Numbered from the stretch's first letter, positions 9,289-17,408 are shown. The stretch: DNA of 64,000 nucleotides from Streptomyces sp. NBC_00569 (GCF_036345255.1 NZ_CP107783.1:558001-622000); one strand, 5' to 3'. Notes: generated by a model not told the origin, from the letters alone. Numbers and translations: made by a program.

Positions 9289-10485
9289 TCAGTTCGCGCT
9301 CCGCGAGTCCTTCTCGTGGCCGTCGGGGTCCGGCCGGGCGTCCTGCTGCCCGCCGTCGCCGACGGTCTCGGAGCCGAGCGGCACGCCGTTCGTCCGCAGC
9401 ATGTGCCGCACGTCCAGGATCAGCGGGAACACCTCGTGGTTCCGGTCCTCGCCCTGTTCGTCCCAGGCGCGCTGCTCGGCCTCGACCGCCATGCGGTCCT
9501 GCGCGAACACCCGTTCAGTGAAGCGGCGGATGAGCGGCCAGGCAAGCTGGAGTACCCCCGGGACCGGCGGCTTCGCGATCATCAGCAGACCGTAGGCGTG
9601 GTTGACGCGCTGCTCGGCGTCCTCCGGCACGTACGCCGCCCAGAGGGAGAAGGAGGGGAGTTCGGCGCCGTCGGGGACGGCTTGCAGGGTCTGGTACGGG
9701 TACTGGGTGCGGATGGTGATCTCGTCGGGTGTCTGCTGTCCACCGAGCCCCTCGGCCGACAGCAGTCCGGCGCCGCGGTCCTTCTTGCCCCCGGCGGGGA
9801 CGAAGAGGTAGCGGGCCTCGACGAACTGCGGGCCGGTCTCGTATCCCAGCAGCTTGGGCTGAATTCTGCCCAGCACACTGCGGTGCAGGAACTGGTGGTT
9901 CATGTCCAGCAGGTTCTCGTGCATGAACGAGTAGTGGCAGTTCACGGTGCGGGAGAAGGTCATGGTCCGGTGCGTGGCCGCGCCGAACTCCGGCAGCACC
10001 GGGAACGGCGCGGACTCGGCCTTCTCGGGGTCACCGGGAAAGACGAACACCAGGCCGAACGCCTCGCGGACCGGATATGACCGCACGCCGCGAGGCGGCC
10101 GCTCGCACCCCTTGGGCAGGTACGGAATCTGCGAGATGCGGCCGTTCCCGCGGTAGGCCCAGGCGTGGTAGCAGCAGCGCAGGACGTCCCCCTCCACGAC
10201 ACCGAGACTCAGCGGCACCTGACGGTGCGCGCACCGGTCCTCCAGCGCGTGGACACTTCCGCTCCGACCGCGGTAGAGCGCGATCCGTTCGCCCGCGAAG
10301 ACGGCGGCGAAGGTACGTTCTTTGCGCACCGCGCGTGACACGGCCACGGGATACCAGTAGTCCGGGTCGATCCCGATGCGCCGCAGGTCGGCGACGGCCT
10401 CGCCGCGTTCGTCCACCGGACGTGGCGGGAAACCCGCCGGTCCGTCGGCGCTGTACCCGTCCGTTGTGGGAAGGGCCTCGGTCAT
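9289..10485 (-). CDS. Rieske non-haem iron oxygenase
   Basis: Oxygenase component (398 aa). A Rieske [2Fe-2S] domain has ligands C85-x-H87 and C104-x2-H107; a catalytic domain has the mononuclear iron motif (LLDMNHQFLH, H197 and H201, with D194 nearby). ATG follows GGGAG. No ferredoxin or reductase gene is adjacent, so electrons must come from proteins encoded elsewhere. It is divergent from a split VioB-like ferritin-fold pair. Both families occur in secondary metabolism (RedG-type Rieske cyclases, VioB/RebD-type enzymes), so a tailoring role is possible, but no biosynthetic core gene is present in the window. Confidence 0.9.
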   Translation of the reverse strand: MTEALPTTDGYSADGPAGFPPRPVDERGEAVADLRRIGIDPDYWYPVAVSRAVRKERTFAAVFAGERIALYRGRSGSVHALEDRCAHRQVPLSLGVVEGDVLRCCYHAWAYRGNGRISQIPYLPKGCERPPRGVRSYPVREAFGLVFVFPGDPEKAESAPFPVLPEFGAATHRTMTFSRTVNCHYSFMHENLLDMNHQFLHRSVLGRIQPKLLGYETGPQFVEARYLFVPAGGKKDRGAGLLSAEGLGGQQTPDEITIRTQYPYQTLQAVPDGAELPSFSLWAAYVPEDAEQRVNHAYGLLMIAKPPVPGVLQLAWPLIRRFTERVFAQDRMAVEAEQRAWDEQGEDRNHEVFPLILDVRHMLRTNGVPLGSETVGDGGQQDARPDPDGHEKDSRSAN

Positions 10486-10824
10486 GTACTGCTCCCTTGC
10501 TCCGACCCGGTGGAGGCCGAGGGCGCTCCGCCTGCCGCGGCAGGACTCCACTTCCACGGTGGGAGCAGGTGGCGCAAACGGCAACTGCGGCGCCGTGCGA
10601 CAGGAAGAAACGCCTGTCCATTCGGGTACGGCCGGCGGGCCCGGACGCGCCGGGGTGCGTCCACCGGCGGGGCGGTCGCAGCCGTGAGCCCGGGGACGGC
10701 TTCCGCGTTACTCCATTTGCCTGTCCGGCTCCCCTGGGCGCGGTACTGGGCACCGGCATTCCCCGTCAGCGCGTTGACATCGTGCGATCGTGCAGCGTCA
10801 GAGCGACGCCACCAAAAGGGACGT
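10486..10824. promoter_or_regulatory. Divergent intergenic region, Rieske / VioB-like genes
   Basis: A 339-bp spacer between divergent starts. On the plus strand a consensus TTGACA (10774-10779) lies 45 bp before the VioB-like ATG, but the -10 position (10797-10802, GTCAGA) is poor. A ribosome site AAAGGGA precedes the ATG at 10825. No other gene-like sequence is evident. Confidence 0.4.
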
Positions 10825-11631
10825 ATGAACGAGACAGTTTCCAATCCCACCAGCACGCCCGAGGCCGGGGATCGCGCCTTCGCCCGGGCTGTCCCGAAGG
10901 CGACCGACCGGGCAGAGCTGCACTCGCTCCTCCGAACAGCCCTTGCCGTCGAACACGCCACCATTCCCCCCTATCTCACGGCGATGTACTCCCTCAAGGA
11001 CGGAAAGAACCGGGAGGTCGGAGGCATCATCCGCAGCGTCGTCATGCAGGAGATGCTGCACCTGGCGCTCATCGGAAACATCATGAACGCGGTCGGCGTC
11101 ACCCCCAGGTTCGACGACCCGGACTTGGTGCCCGTCTACCCGGGGCCGCTGCCCGGCGGGGTGATGCCCGATCTGGAGGTCTCGCTCGGCGCCTGCTCCA
11201 TCGAACGGGTGCGCCAGGTCTTCATGGGCGTCGAGCTGCCCGAGGCCCCCCTCGCCCCGGCCGGCCAGAGAGAGCTCATGTCCATTTCCGGCTACGACCC
11301 TCAGCTGGACGCGGAAGGGAACATCCAGAACCTCACCGAAGAGGCTCTCGACGCCCCGCGAAGGTTCTTTGCCCTGGCCGACTACGACGAGACCACCATC
11401 GGCGGGTTCTACCAGCGCATCGCCCAGGTGCTGACCGACCTCGACGAGCGTGAGAAGAATCTGTTCAGCGGCGATCCGCGCCGGCAGGTCAGCTGGCCGC
11501 ACGCTCCCGGACGGCTGTACCGGGTGACCAATCTGCAGACGGCGCTCTGGGCGATCCTGGAGATCATCGACCAGGGCGAGGGCCACGCCCAGGACCCGAC
11601 CGTGGGACCGCTACCGGGAAGGGCGTCATGA
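10825..11631 (+). CDS. VioB-like ferritin-fold protein, N-terminal part
   Basis: Ferritin-like domain (268 aa) of the family named after the iminophenylpyruvate dimer synthase VioB (Pfam PF12902 type). Iron-ligand-like residues sit in VEHATIPPYL (E43) and QEMLHLAL (E76, H79), followed by the family's YPGPLPGG segment and a DYDETTIGGFYQRI helix. Relatives are single proteins of about 350 aa that continue into a segment with YYRFWEI; here that segment is in the next gene, overlapping by ATGA. ATG 10825 follows AAAGGGA. Substrate and reaction are unknown. The split is real in this sequence, but whether the two products work together is inference. Confidence 0.8.
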   Translation: MNETVSNPTSTPEAGDRAFARAVPKATDRAELHSLLRTALAVEHATIPPYLTAMYSLKDGKNREVGGIIRSVVMQEMLHLALIGNIMNAVGVTPRFDDPDLVPVYPGPLPGGVMPDLEVSLGACSIERVRQVFMGVELPEAPLAPAGQRELMSISGYDPQLDAEGNIQNLTEEALDAPRRFFALADYDETTIGGFYQRIAQVLTDLDEREKNLFSGDPRRQVSWPHAPGRLYRVTNLQTALWAILEIIDQGEGHAQDPTVGPLPGRAS

Positions 11632-12197
11632 CCGGCACCGAACAGGACCGGGCCGTCGGCCGGCCCGACCGACGTACCGCTCTGCAACTGGCGGCAACCG
11701 TCGCCGTGTCGGGGGTGCTCGCCACCGGCGCAGGGACGCCGTCCTCCGCGGCGGCCGTTGCCGAACCATCGGCGCCCGAGGGGCCGCCTCCGGTCGTCCC
11801 GGCCGAGGCGGGCGCTGAGGAGCTGGCGCACTACTACCGGTTCTGGGAGATCGTGCAGGGGCGCCGGCTGGTCAAGACGCACGGCTACTGGTCGTTCGAC
11901 GGGCCGGAAATCCCGTTCGATCCGCGCGAGGTGTACCGCCTGGTCGAGAATCCCGACACCCAGCAGCTGGCGGAGGGCTCGGCAGCGCGCGAGGCGTCCG
12001 AACGGTGCGACCGCGCGTACACGCAGATGCTCAGGACGCTCAACCGCGTGTTCGACGGCCACCCCCAAGAACTCCGCCAGGCCGAGCGGCAGATGGAAGC
12101 CCTCGGCAAGCAGGCGCGTGCGCTGATGCAGGTTCCGAGCGCCCCCGGCTCGAAGACGTTCCTGGCCCCCGCCTTCCAACTGGCCGAGGACGACTGA
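11628..12197 (+). CDS. VioB-like C-terminal part with signal-like leader
   Basis: A 189-aa protein whose residues about 65-185 (AHYYRFWEI, FDPREVYRLVENP, CDRAYTQMLRTLNRVF) match, from memory of the family, the C-terminal segment of VioB-like ferritin-fold proteins. Residues 1-48 are different: DRRTALQLAA followed by a hydrophobic stretch and Ala/Ser-rich end resembles a Tat or Sec signal, and a Pro/Ala-rich linker follows. Its ATG overlaps the previous stop (ATGA) with GGGAAGG as ribosome site. If the leader works, this half would be exported and the other half not, which is odd for a former single protein. Confidence 0.7.
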   Translation: MTGTEQDRAVGRPDRRTALQLAATVAVSGVLATGAGTPSSAAAVAEPSAPEGPPPVVPAEAGAEELAHYYRFWEIVQGRRLVKTHGYWSFDGPEIPFDPREVYRLVENPDTQQLAEGSAAREASERCDRAYTQMLRTLNRVFDGHPQELRQAERQMEALGKQARALMQVPSAPGSKTFLAPAFQLAEDD

Positions 12198-12269
12198 GCG
12201 GGATGTGGCCGCGGTTACGACGCCTGCGCTCGCGGTGCCTGGTCCGGTCACCAGCCCTAGGTTGGTGCC

Positions 12270-13520
12270 ATGGCAGTGATGACCGTTAAACGTCCGGGAG
12301 CGCAGGCTCGGCCTCGCGTCAAGGACATCCTGCTGGCTGCGTTGCTCTTTGTGCTGTCGATGGTGGCGGTCTCGATCGTTCACGAGGAGCACCGGATCGC
12401 CGTCCGGTGGCAGGCCGTGGTGCTCGTCGGGACCAGCTGCTTCGCGCTGGTGTGGCGTCGCCGCCACCCCTTCGGCGTACTCGGCGTGGCCGTCGGCTGC
12501 GGAGTGATTCTTCAGGCGCTCGGGTTCCGGGAAGGTCCACTGGGGACGAGCTCGGTCATCCTGTCCGTCTACACCGTCGCCGCGTGCACCGACCGGCGTA
12601 CCACCTGGACGACAGCGGGCCTGACGGCCGCGGTGCTGGTGGGAGCGGCCATAGCGAATGACCCACGGGCATGGCTCTCCCCGGACAACGCGGCGATGCT
12701 GGCATGGACGGCTCTGCCCGCGGCGGTCGGGGACGGCGTGCGATCCCGCAGAGCCTATGTGGCGGCCGTGGAGGAGCGGGCGGAGCACGCGGAACGCACC
12801 CGCGAGCAGGAAGCCCGTCAGCGGGTGGCGGCAGAACGGATGCGGATCGCACGTGAGTTGCACGACGTCGTGACCCACCACATCGCCCTGATCAACGCCC
12901 AGGCGGGCGTCGCCGTCCATCTTGTGGAGCAGCGGCCCGAACACGTACTCACCGCGCTGGAGGGCATCCGCGACGTGAGCCAGTCCGCGCTCGACGAGCT
13001 GCGGGTGACCGTGAGCCTGCTGCGGCAGCCGGACGAGACGGCTGCACCGCGCGATCCGGCGCCCGGCATGAGTCAGGTACCCGACCTTCTGGCGTCCTTC
13101 GAACGTGCTGGGCTCGCCGTCAAACAGACGCTGAGCGGCGACCCCAAACCGCTGGCACCGACGGCCGACCTGGCGGCGTACCGCATCATCCAGGAGGCCC
13201 TGACCAATGTGCGCAAGCACTCGGGTGTGGAACAGGCACGACTGGATCTGTCCTACCGCCCGAACTGGCTGACGATCAACGTGGAGGATGACGGCCCGTC
13301 GCGGCCCACCCGCTCCGACTCGGGAAGCGGCCACGGGCTGATCGGGATGCGCGAACGCGCCGGCACAGTCGGGGGCAGGGTGCAGGCGGGACCGCGCGCG
13401 GAAGGCGGTTTCACCGTGACCGCCGAGCTGCCGCTGCTTTCCGGCACCGCGGAGGACCCGGCATCGGCAGATGCCGATGAGCCGGCCACGAAGGGCACCA
13501 CCGAGGAAGGACGAGCGTGA
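12270..13520 (+). CDS. NarL-type sensor histidine kinase
   Basis: Membrane sensor kinase (416 aa). About four or five hydrophobic segments lie within residues 17-155, then a coiled region (160-190), the HisKA_3 box ELHDVVTHH with H198, and an HATPase domain containing GHGLIGMRERA. The gene ends overlapping the response-regulator start (GTGA), so they form a pair. The signal is unknown; there is no large extracytoplasmic domain, suggesting sensing in or near the membrane. A second ATG lies three codons downstream (12279). Confidence 0.93.
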   Translation: MAVMTVKRPGAQARPRVKDILLAALLFVLSMVAVSIVHEEHRIAVRWQAVVLVGTSCFALVWRRRHPFGVLGVAVGCGVILQALGFREGPLGTSSVILSVYTVAACTDRRTTWTTAGLTAAVLVGAAIANDPRAWLSPDNAAMLAWTALPAAVGDGVRSRRAYVAAVEERAEHAERTREQEARQRVAAERMRIARELHDVVTHHIALINAQAGVAVHLVEQRPEHVLTALEGIRDVSQSALDELRVTVSLLRQPDETAAPRDPAPGMSQVPDLLASFERAGLAVKQTLSGDPKPLAPTADLAAYRIIQEALTNVRKHSGVEQARLDLSYRPNWLTINVEDDGPSRPTRSDSGSGHGLIGMRERAGTVGGRVQAGPRAEGGFTVTAELPLLSGTAEDPASADADEPATKGTTEEGRA

Positions 13521-14206
13521 CGATCCGTGTTCTTCTCGCCGATGATCAGGCTCTGCTCCGGGGCACCTTCAAGATGCTGTTCGATTCCGCGGACGACATG
13601 GAGACCGTGGGGGAGGCCGCCAACGGCAGGGAGGCCGTGGACCTCTGCGAGGCCCTGCATCCCGACGTCGTCCTGATGGACATCCGGATGCCCGAGATGG
13701 ACGGCCTCGACGCAACGCGCCTGATCAGCGAGTCCGAGGACCTCGCCGGGGTGAAGGTCCTGATCCTCACCACCTTCGAGGACGACGAGCACGTCGCCGA
13801 GGCTCTGCGGGCGGGAGCGAGCGGATTTCTCGGCAAAGGAGTACGTCCGGACGTCCTGCTCGAAGCCGTCCGCACGGTGGCCGCCGGTGAGGCGCTGCTC
13901 TCCCCCGTGGCGACCCGCGCGCTGATCTCCCGCTTTCTGGCGCAGCCCGAGCTGTACCCGACCGTCGTGCAGGAGCGCCTGGAGTACCTGACGCCGCGGG
14001 AACGCGATGTCATGTGCCTGGTGGCGCTGGGCCTGTCGAACGAAGAAATTGCCGAACGTTTGTTCGTAAGTCCGCTGACGGCCAAGACGCACGTCAACCG
14101 GGCCATGACCAAGCTGGCGGCACGCGACCGGGCCCAGCTCGTGGTCATGGCCTACCAGTGCGGCCTGGTCAGCCCGGCGGTGGAGCCGGCCGGCCCACAG
14201 GCCTGA
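13517..14206 (+). CDS. NarL/LuxR-family response regulator
   Basis: DNA-binding response regulator (229 aa), partner of the kinase just upstream with which it overlaps by four bases. The receiver domain has the acidic pair D9/D10, phosphoacceptor D55 (VVLMDIRMPEMDG) and the late TTF and K positions. The C-terminal LuxR helix-turn-helix is LTPRERDVMCLVALGLSNEEIAERL. Targets cannot be assigned from the window; the neighbouring zinc-finger and SapA-like genes are candidates only by proximity. Confidence 0.94.
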   Translation: MTIRVLLADDQALLRGTFKMLFDSADDMETVGEAANGREAVDLCEALHPDVVLMDIRMPEMDGLDATRLISESEDLAGVKVLILTTFEDDEHVAEALRAGASGFLGKGVRPDVLLEAVRTVAAGEALLSPVATRALISRFLAQPELYPTVVQERLEYLTPRERDVMCLVALGLSNEEIAERLFVSPLTAKTHVNRAMTKLAARDRAQLVVMAYQCGLVSPAVEPAGPQA

Positions 14207-14458
14207 GGGGCCCGATGCGGCCAGGCGGGACACCGTCGGCCGTAGGCACCGGGGCCAGGTACCACGGACGCAGTAGACGCGATTCGCTCCAGGGGGACGA
14301 CGCGCAACCACCCCCGCGTCGGCCACATTGAATGCATGAACGGAAGCAGGTTCTTGAGCCCCAGTGCCCGACGGCACGACCGGCCCTCCGCACCTGCCCG
14401 CCTCATGGTCCCGTAGCTGCGCTTCTGCGCTTGTGCGGTGACAAGGAGAGGAGTCGAC

Positions 14459-14749
14459 ATGTTCAGCACCCTGGAATGCCTCACCGTCCGTGAACGACTG
14501 GCCGACTACACGCTCGCCGCACTCGCCGAGGAAGAGGCGCGTGCCGTCACCACCCACTTGGCGAGCTGTTCCGCCTGCCGGGACGAGCACTACTGCCTGG
14601 CGGCCGTAGCGGCTCACCTGGTTCCTCTGCGGAAGGCGCTGGCGGACGAGCCCCACCGCCGTGAGCTCGGCCGGCGCCGCCCGGCCCGGACACGGAACCT
14701 CACGCTCGCACACTGGGCGAACTGCAAGGTGCTGGCAGCAACGGGCTGA
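14459..14749 (+). CDS. Small zf-HC2 (anti-sigma-like) protein
   Basis: A 96-aa protein resembling the zinc-binding N-terminal domain of anti-sigma factors: ECLTVRERLADYTLAALAEEE helix, then H-x3-C-x2-C (HLASCSAC). It ends in a basic tail (RRRPARTRNL) and has no membrane segment or sensor domain, unlike most membrane-bound anti-sigma factors. ATG 14459 was chosen over an upstream GTG because AGGAGAGGAG lies directly before it. No sigma-factor gene is adjacent, so its partner is unknown. A hairpin terminator follows. Confidence 0.75.
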   Translation: MFSTLECLTVRERLADYTLAALAEEEARAVTTHLASCSACRDEHYCLAAVAAHLVPLRKALADEPHRRELGRRRPARTRNLTLAHWANCKVLAATG

Positions 14750-14804
14750 ACAGCGGTCCGCGGACGACGTCACCCCTCCCCCCGGTAGACGCTCTCCTCT
14801 CGCA

Positions 14805-14836
14805 GTCGCCGCGCCCCCACCGAGGGGCGCGGCGAC
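14805..14836 (+). terminator. Rho-independent-type hairpin after zf-HC2 gene
   Basis: Perfect 13-bp GC-rich stem (GTCGCCGCGCCCC and its complement) with a six-base loop, 55 bp after the stop. No T-run follows, as is usual in Streptomyces. Confidence 0.65.
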
Positions 14837-14930
14837 GCCAACAGGTCAGCCACGCAAGGGCGTTGATCCCCCGACGCCGACCCCACCGTCCGGATCCGAC
14901 TTCTCCCGCGGAGAGGCACAACCATCCGGA

Positions 14931-14946
14931 TGTGTCGCGAGTCACA
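14931..14946. promoter_or_regulatory. Crp-like binding site upstream of sapA-like gene
   Basis: TGTGTCGCGAGTCACA matches the TGTGA-N6-TCACA consensus of cAMP receptor protein with one mismatch, and matches the GTG-N6-GNCAC pattern reported for Streptomyces Crp. It is centred about 51 bp before the start of the SapA-like gene. Whether it activates or represses depends on a transcription start I cannot fix. Confidence 0.5.
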
Positions 14947-14989
14947 TGATGTAAGAGCAACAAACTCGCAAAGATCACAAGGGGGAAAT

Positions 14990-15439
14990 ATGCGATTCAG
15001 CCGACCTGTCCTGACTGGTGCCGCCCTGGCAGCCCTGGCGATCGGGGGCACGACCGCGCTGGCGGGGCCCGCCTCCGCCGCACCCAACACCACGCCGCAG
15101 AAGGTGTGCGGGAGCAGCTACAAGACCGTCAACTCGGCGCCCATCGGCAAGCTGGGCACGGTCTACCTCACGTACAACGCGTCGAACGGCAAGAACTGCG
15201 TCGCGACGATCCGCACCAACCCCGGCACCCGGCTCGACATGTCCGCCTGGATCTACGTCTCCGACACCGACCAGGGAGACCAGGACTACGGGCAGTACAC
15301 GTCGTACGCCGGACCCATCTACGTCTACGGCAAGGCCCACTGCGTCGACTGGGGCGGCAACATCAGCAACGTGTACGTCCAGGTGACCGGGTCCAACTGT
15401 GCCGCGCTGCGGGAGCACCGGGTCACCACGACCCGCTGA
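14990..15439 (+). CDS. Spore-associated protein A-like secreted protein
   Basis: Secreted small protein (149 aa) with a clear Sec signal (MRFSRPVLTGAALAALAIGG, cleavage after ASAAP about residue 30) and a mature domain of about 118 aa. This has four cysteines (VCGSSYK, KNCVA, HCVDW, NCAAL) and a lectin-like Tyr/Gly-rich pattern. It resembles SapA, known from Streptomyces spore surfaces; its molecular function is unknown. ATG 14990 follows GGGGGAA. A Crp-like site lies upstream and a strong shared terminator downstream. Confidence 0.8.
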   Translation: MRFSRPVLTGAALAALAIGGTTALAGPASAAPNTTPQKVCGSSYKTVNSAPIGKLGTVYLTYNASNGKNCVATIRTNPGTRLDMSAWIYVSDTDQGDQDYGQYTSYAGPIYVYGKAHCVDWGGNISNVYVQVTGSNCAALREHRVTTTR

Positions 15440-15492
15440 CCGCCCGCCGCTCGACACCGAGCAGCCGACAGGCGACGCACGGCTGACCGACA

Positions 15493-15547
15493 GAGCAGAG
15501 ACCGGCCAACGGGAAGCGTCACACCCCCCGTTGGCCGGTCTCTGCTC
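15493..15547. terminator. Long bidirectional terminator
   Basis: Perfect 21-bp inverted repeat (arms 15493-15513 and 15527-15547, 13-base loop) between the SapA-like gene and the convergent metallo-hydrolase gene. Core arm sequence is ACCGGCCAACGGG. Confidence 0.85.
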
Positions 15548-15603
15548 GAAGTTCCGATGAACTCAACCCTGTTGGCGCGGATGCCCGTTCCTGTCCTGCG
15601 GGA

Positions 15604-16494
15604 CTACGTCGCGCGGAACCGTCCGTGATCCACCTCGGCGACCAGTCCTCCGCCCATCAGCACGTCCAGATGCTGTACCGCCGTCCTCCGCTCCACCGGC
15701 CTCACATGCGGCCCTTCGACATGGGGCCGGTAGACGAGCCGGTGCTCGACGATCTCCTCGACGGTCCGCGGCTCACCGAGGAACGCGAGCAGCACCGCCT
15801 CGCGCCTGGCCACCACACCGGCGAAGCCGTCGAGCCGGCGACGGAATTCCTCGGCACCCTCGATCACACCCTTCTGGTGCGATGTGCCGTACCAGCGCGC
15901 GTCGATCTCCCGACACCGGCGCATCGACGCCTCGAAGTCCACGAGGCTGCTGCCGACGTCCCCGTAGTAGGGACCGAACGACGTCAGGTCGATGTCCCCC
16001 ACGAACAGGAAACCGTCCGGCTCGATCAGGAAACCGCTGTGGCCCGCGGTGTGCCCGGGCAGGTGCACGACGGTCACGGTGCGGCCACCGAGGTCGTAGA
16101 CGGCTCCGTCCACGAACCCCTCCGCGTCCGGTCGGCCCCGCACATGGAACTCGTCCCGCATCATCTTGTCGACGGCGTCGACCTCTTCGGGCGGCAGGCC
16201 GATCCCGGCAACCAGAGCCTCGCGGGACCGCAGCGCGCCGAGGTCACCTTCGTGGATGTGGACCGGCACCTCATAGCTTCCGAGACCGGCGATGTGGTCC
16301 TCGTGCGCATGGCTCACGAGGACCAGGTCCGCGGGCGGCGCGCCCTCGACGAGCGACAGAGACGGGTCGACGACCAGCGATTCGGCCGTGCCCCGCACGA
16401 GCAGCGTGTTGCCGTACGGGTAGGCACCCCGTTGGGCGCCTACGAGCACGCTGACGTCGCCGTATTCTGCGGCTGTGTATCCCGTGGTACGCAT
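15604..16494 (-). CDS. Metallo-beta-lactamase-fold hydrolase
   Basis: MBL-fold protein (296 aa) with the metal motif HAHEDH, a second ligand region LPGHTAGHS and GDIDL. An extra C-terminal region (EEFRRRLDGFAGVVARREAVLLAFLG) and a winged-helix-like tail are typical of the broad glyoxalase II/SoxH-like group. ATG 16494 has GAGAGAG about ten bases upstream; a GTG at 16521 would add nine residues but has a poor ribosome site. It is divergent from a TetR gene, and a promoter overlapped by a palindrome lies between. Substrate unknown; hydrolysis of a thioester, lactone or similar bond is expected. Confidence 0.88.
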   Translation of the reverse strand: MRTTGYTAAEYGDVSVLVGAQRGAYPYGNTLLVRGTAESLVVDPSLSLVEGAPPADLVLVSHAHEDHIAGLGSYEVPVHIHEGDLGALRSREALVAGIGLPPEEVDAVDKMMRDEFHVRGRPDAEGFVDGAVYDLGGRTVTVVHLPGHTAGHSGFLIEPDGFLFVGDIDLTSFGPYYGDVGSSLVDFEASMRRCREIDARWYGTSHQKGVIEGAEEFRRRLDGFAGVVARREAVLLAFLGEPRTVEEIVEHRLVYRPHVEGPHVRPVERRTAVQHLDVLMGGGLVAEVDHGRFRAT

Positions 16495-16628
16495 TTTCAG
16501 GACTCTCTCACGAGTGGTCACGCTGACCGCCGACGAACTCCACCTGGCAGCCGAACGCCTTTCCCAGGACGGTCCCGGTCACCGCAACGTCATGCACGCC
16601 CCTGCGGCGATGGCCAGTTGACGAAGGG

Positions 16629-16657
16629 ACCATACCGAGCGCCAGAGTTTAACGCAA
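16629..16657 (-). promoter_or_regulatory. Promoter of the metallo-hydrolase gene
   Basis: On the minus strand, -35 TTGCGT (complement of 16652-16657) and -10 TATGGT (complement of 16629-16634) are separated by exactly 17 bases. The -35 lies inside the inverted repeat 16648-16673. The 5' leader would be about 125 bases. Confidence 0.55.
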
Positions 16658-16673
16658 CGGTCGTTACGTTAAA
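16648..16673. promoter_or_regulatory. AACG-CGTT operator over the -35 box
   Basis: Near-perfect 26-bp palindrome: TTTAACGCAACG, GT, CGTTACGTTAAA, with one mismatched pair. It overlaps the -35 of the divergent metallo-hydrolase promoter. The AACG/CGTT arms are typical of TetR-family operators. The binding protein is inferred. Confidence 0.6.
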
Positions 16674-16738
16674 TTGGGCTCGACGGCGCCCCCTCAACTG
16701 CCGCACCACCGACGGCTCGTGACCGTAGGGCCCATTGA

Positions 16739-16758
16739 CGGAGTGAGTACTCACTCCG
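16739..16758. promoter_or_regulatory. 20-bp perfect palindrome, TetR autoregulatory operator
   Basis: CGGAGTGAGTACTCACTCCG is a perfect palindrome 13 bp upstream of the TetR ATG. It overlaps a TTGACG (16735-16740) that could be the -35. GAGTACTC-type palindromes are classic TetR-family sites, so autorepression is likely. Confidence 0.75.
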
Positions 16759-16771
16759 CAACTTGGTCCGT

Positions 16772-17407
16772 ATGACGCAGACTTCAGCGACACCTTCGCG
16801 GCGCCGGGCGCCTGCCATGGACCCCGAGCGGCGGCGCGCGGCGATCGTCGCCGCGGCCCTTCCCCTCGTCATCGAGTACGGCGCCTCCGTGACCACGGCC
16901 AAGGTCGCTCGCGCCGCCGGCATCGGCGAGGGCACGATCTTCCGGGTCTTCGACGACAAGAACGCCCTGCTGGCCGCCTGCATGGCCGAGGCGGCCCGCC
17001 CCGACACCACCGTGGCGCACCTGGAATCGATCTCCATGGACCAGCCCCTCGCGGACCGGCTCGCCGAGGCGGCCGACACCATGCGCGGCCACATGACCCG
17101 CATGGGCGCCGTGGCCGGCGCGCTCGCCGCGTCCGGCCGCCTGGAGCGTCCCGCGCCCCCCGAGCCGGAAAAGGACGGGCGCTTCCCGGACCGCGAGGCC
17201 GGTCTCGCCGCCCCTCGCGCCGCTCTGGCCGCCCTGTTCGAGCCCGAGCAGGACAGTCTGCGGCTGGCGCCGGAACGCCTCGCGGACGCCTTCCAGATGG
17301 TGCTCATGGCGGGAGGCCGAACGAGCGCCCCCGACCCGCTGACGACCGAGGAGCTGGTGGACCTCTTTCTGAACGGCGCGTTCGCCTCCGGCCCGGAGGC
17401 CCACTAG
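16772..17407 (+). CDS. TetR-family transcriptional regulator
   Basis: Repressor of 211 aa. The N-terminal helix-turn-helix spans about residues 20-65 (RRRAAIVAAALPLVIEYGASVTTAKVARAAGIGEGTIFRVF), followed by a helical ligand domain. ATG 16772 was chosen over the TTG at 16763. It has almost no leader, since the 20-bp palindromic operator lies 13 bp upstream, so the transcript may be nearly leaderless. It is divergent from the metallo-hydrolase. Its last codons abut the truncated isomerase fragment on the opposite strand. Confidence 0.9.
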   Translation: MTQTSATPSRRRAPAMDPERRRAAIVAAALPLVIEYGASVTTAKVARAAGIGEGTIFRVFDDKNALLAACMAEAARPDTTVAHLESISMDQPLADRLAEAADTMRGHMTRMGAVAGALAASGRLERPAPPEPEKDGRFPDREAGLAAPRAALAALFEPEQDSLRLAPERLADAFQMVLMAGGRTSAPDPLTTEELVDLFLNGAFASGPEAH

Positions 17408-17408
17408 A

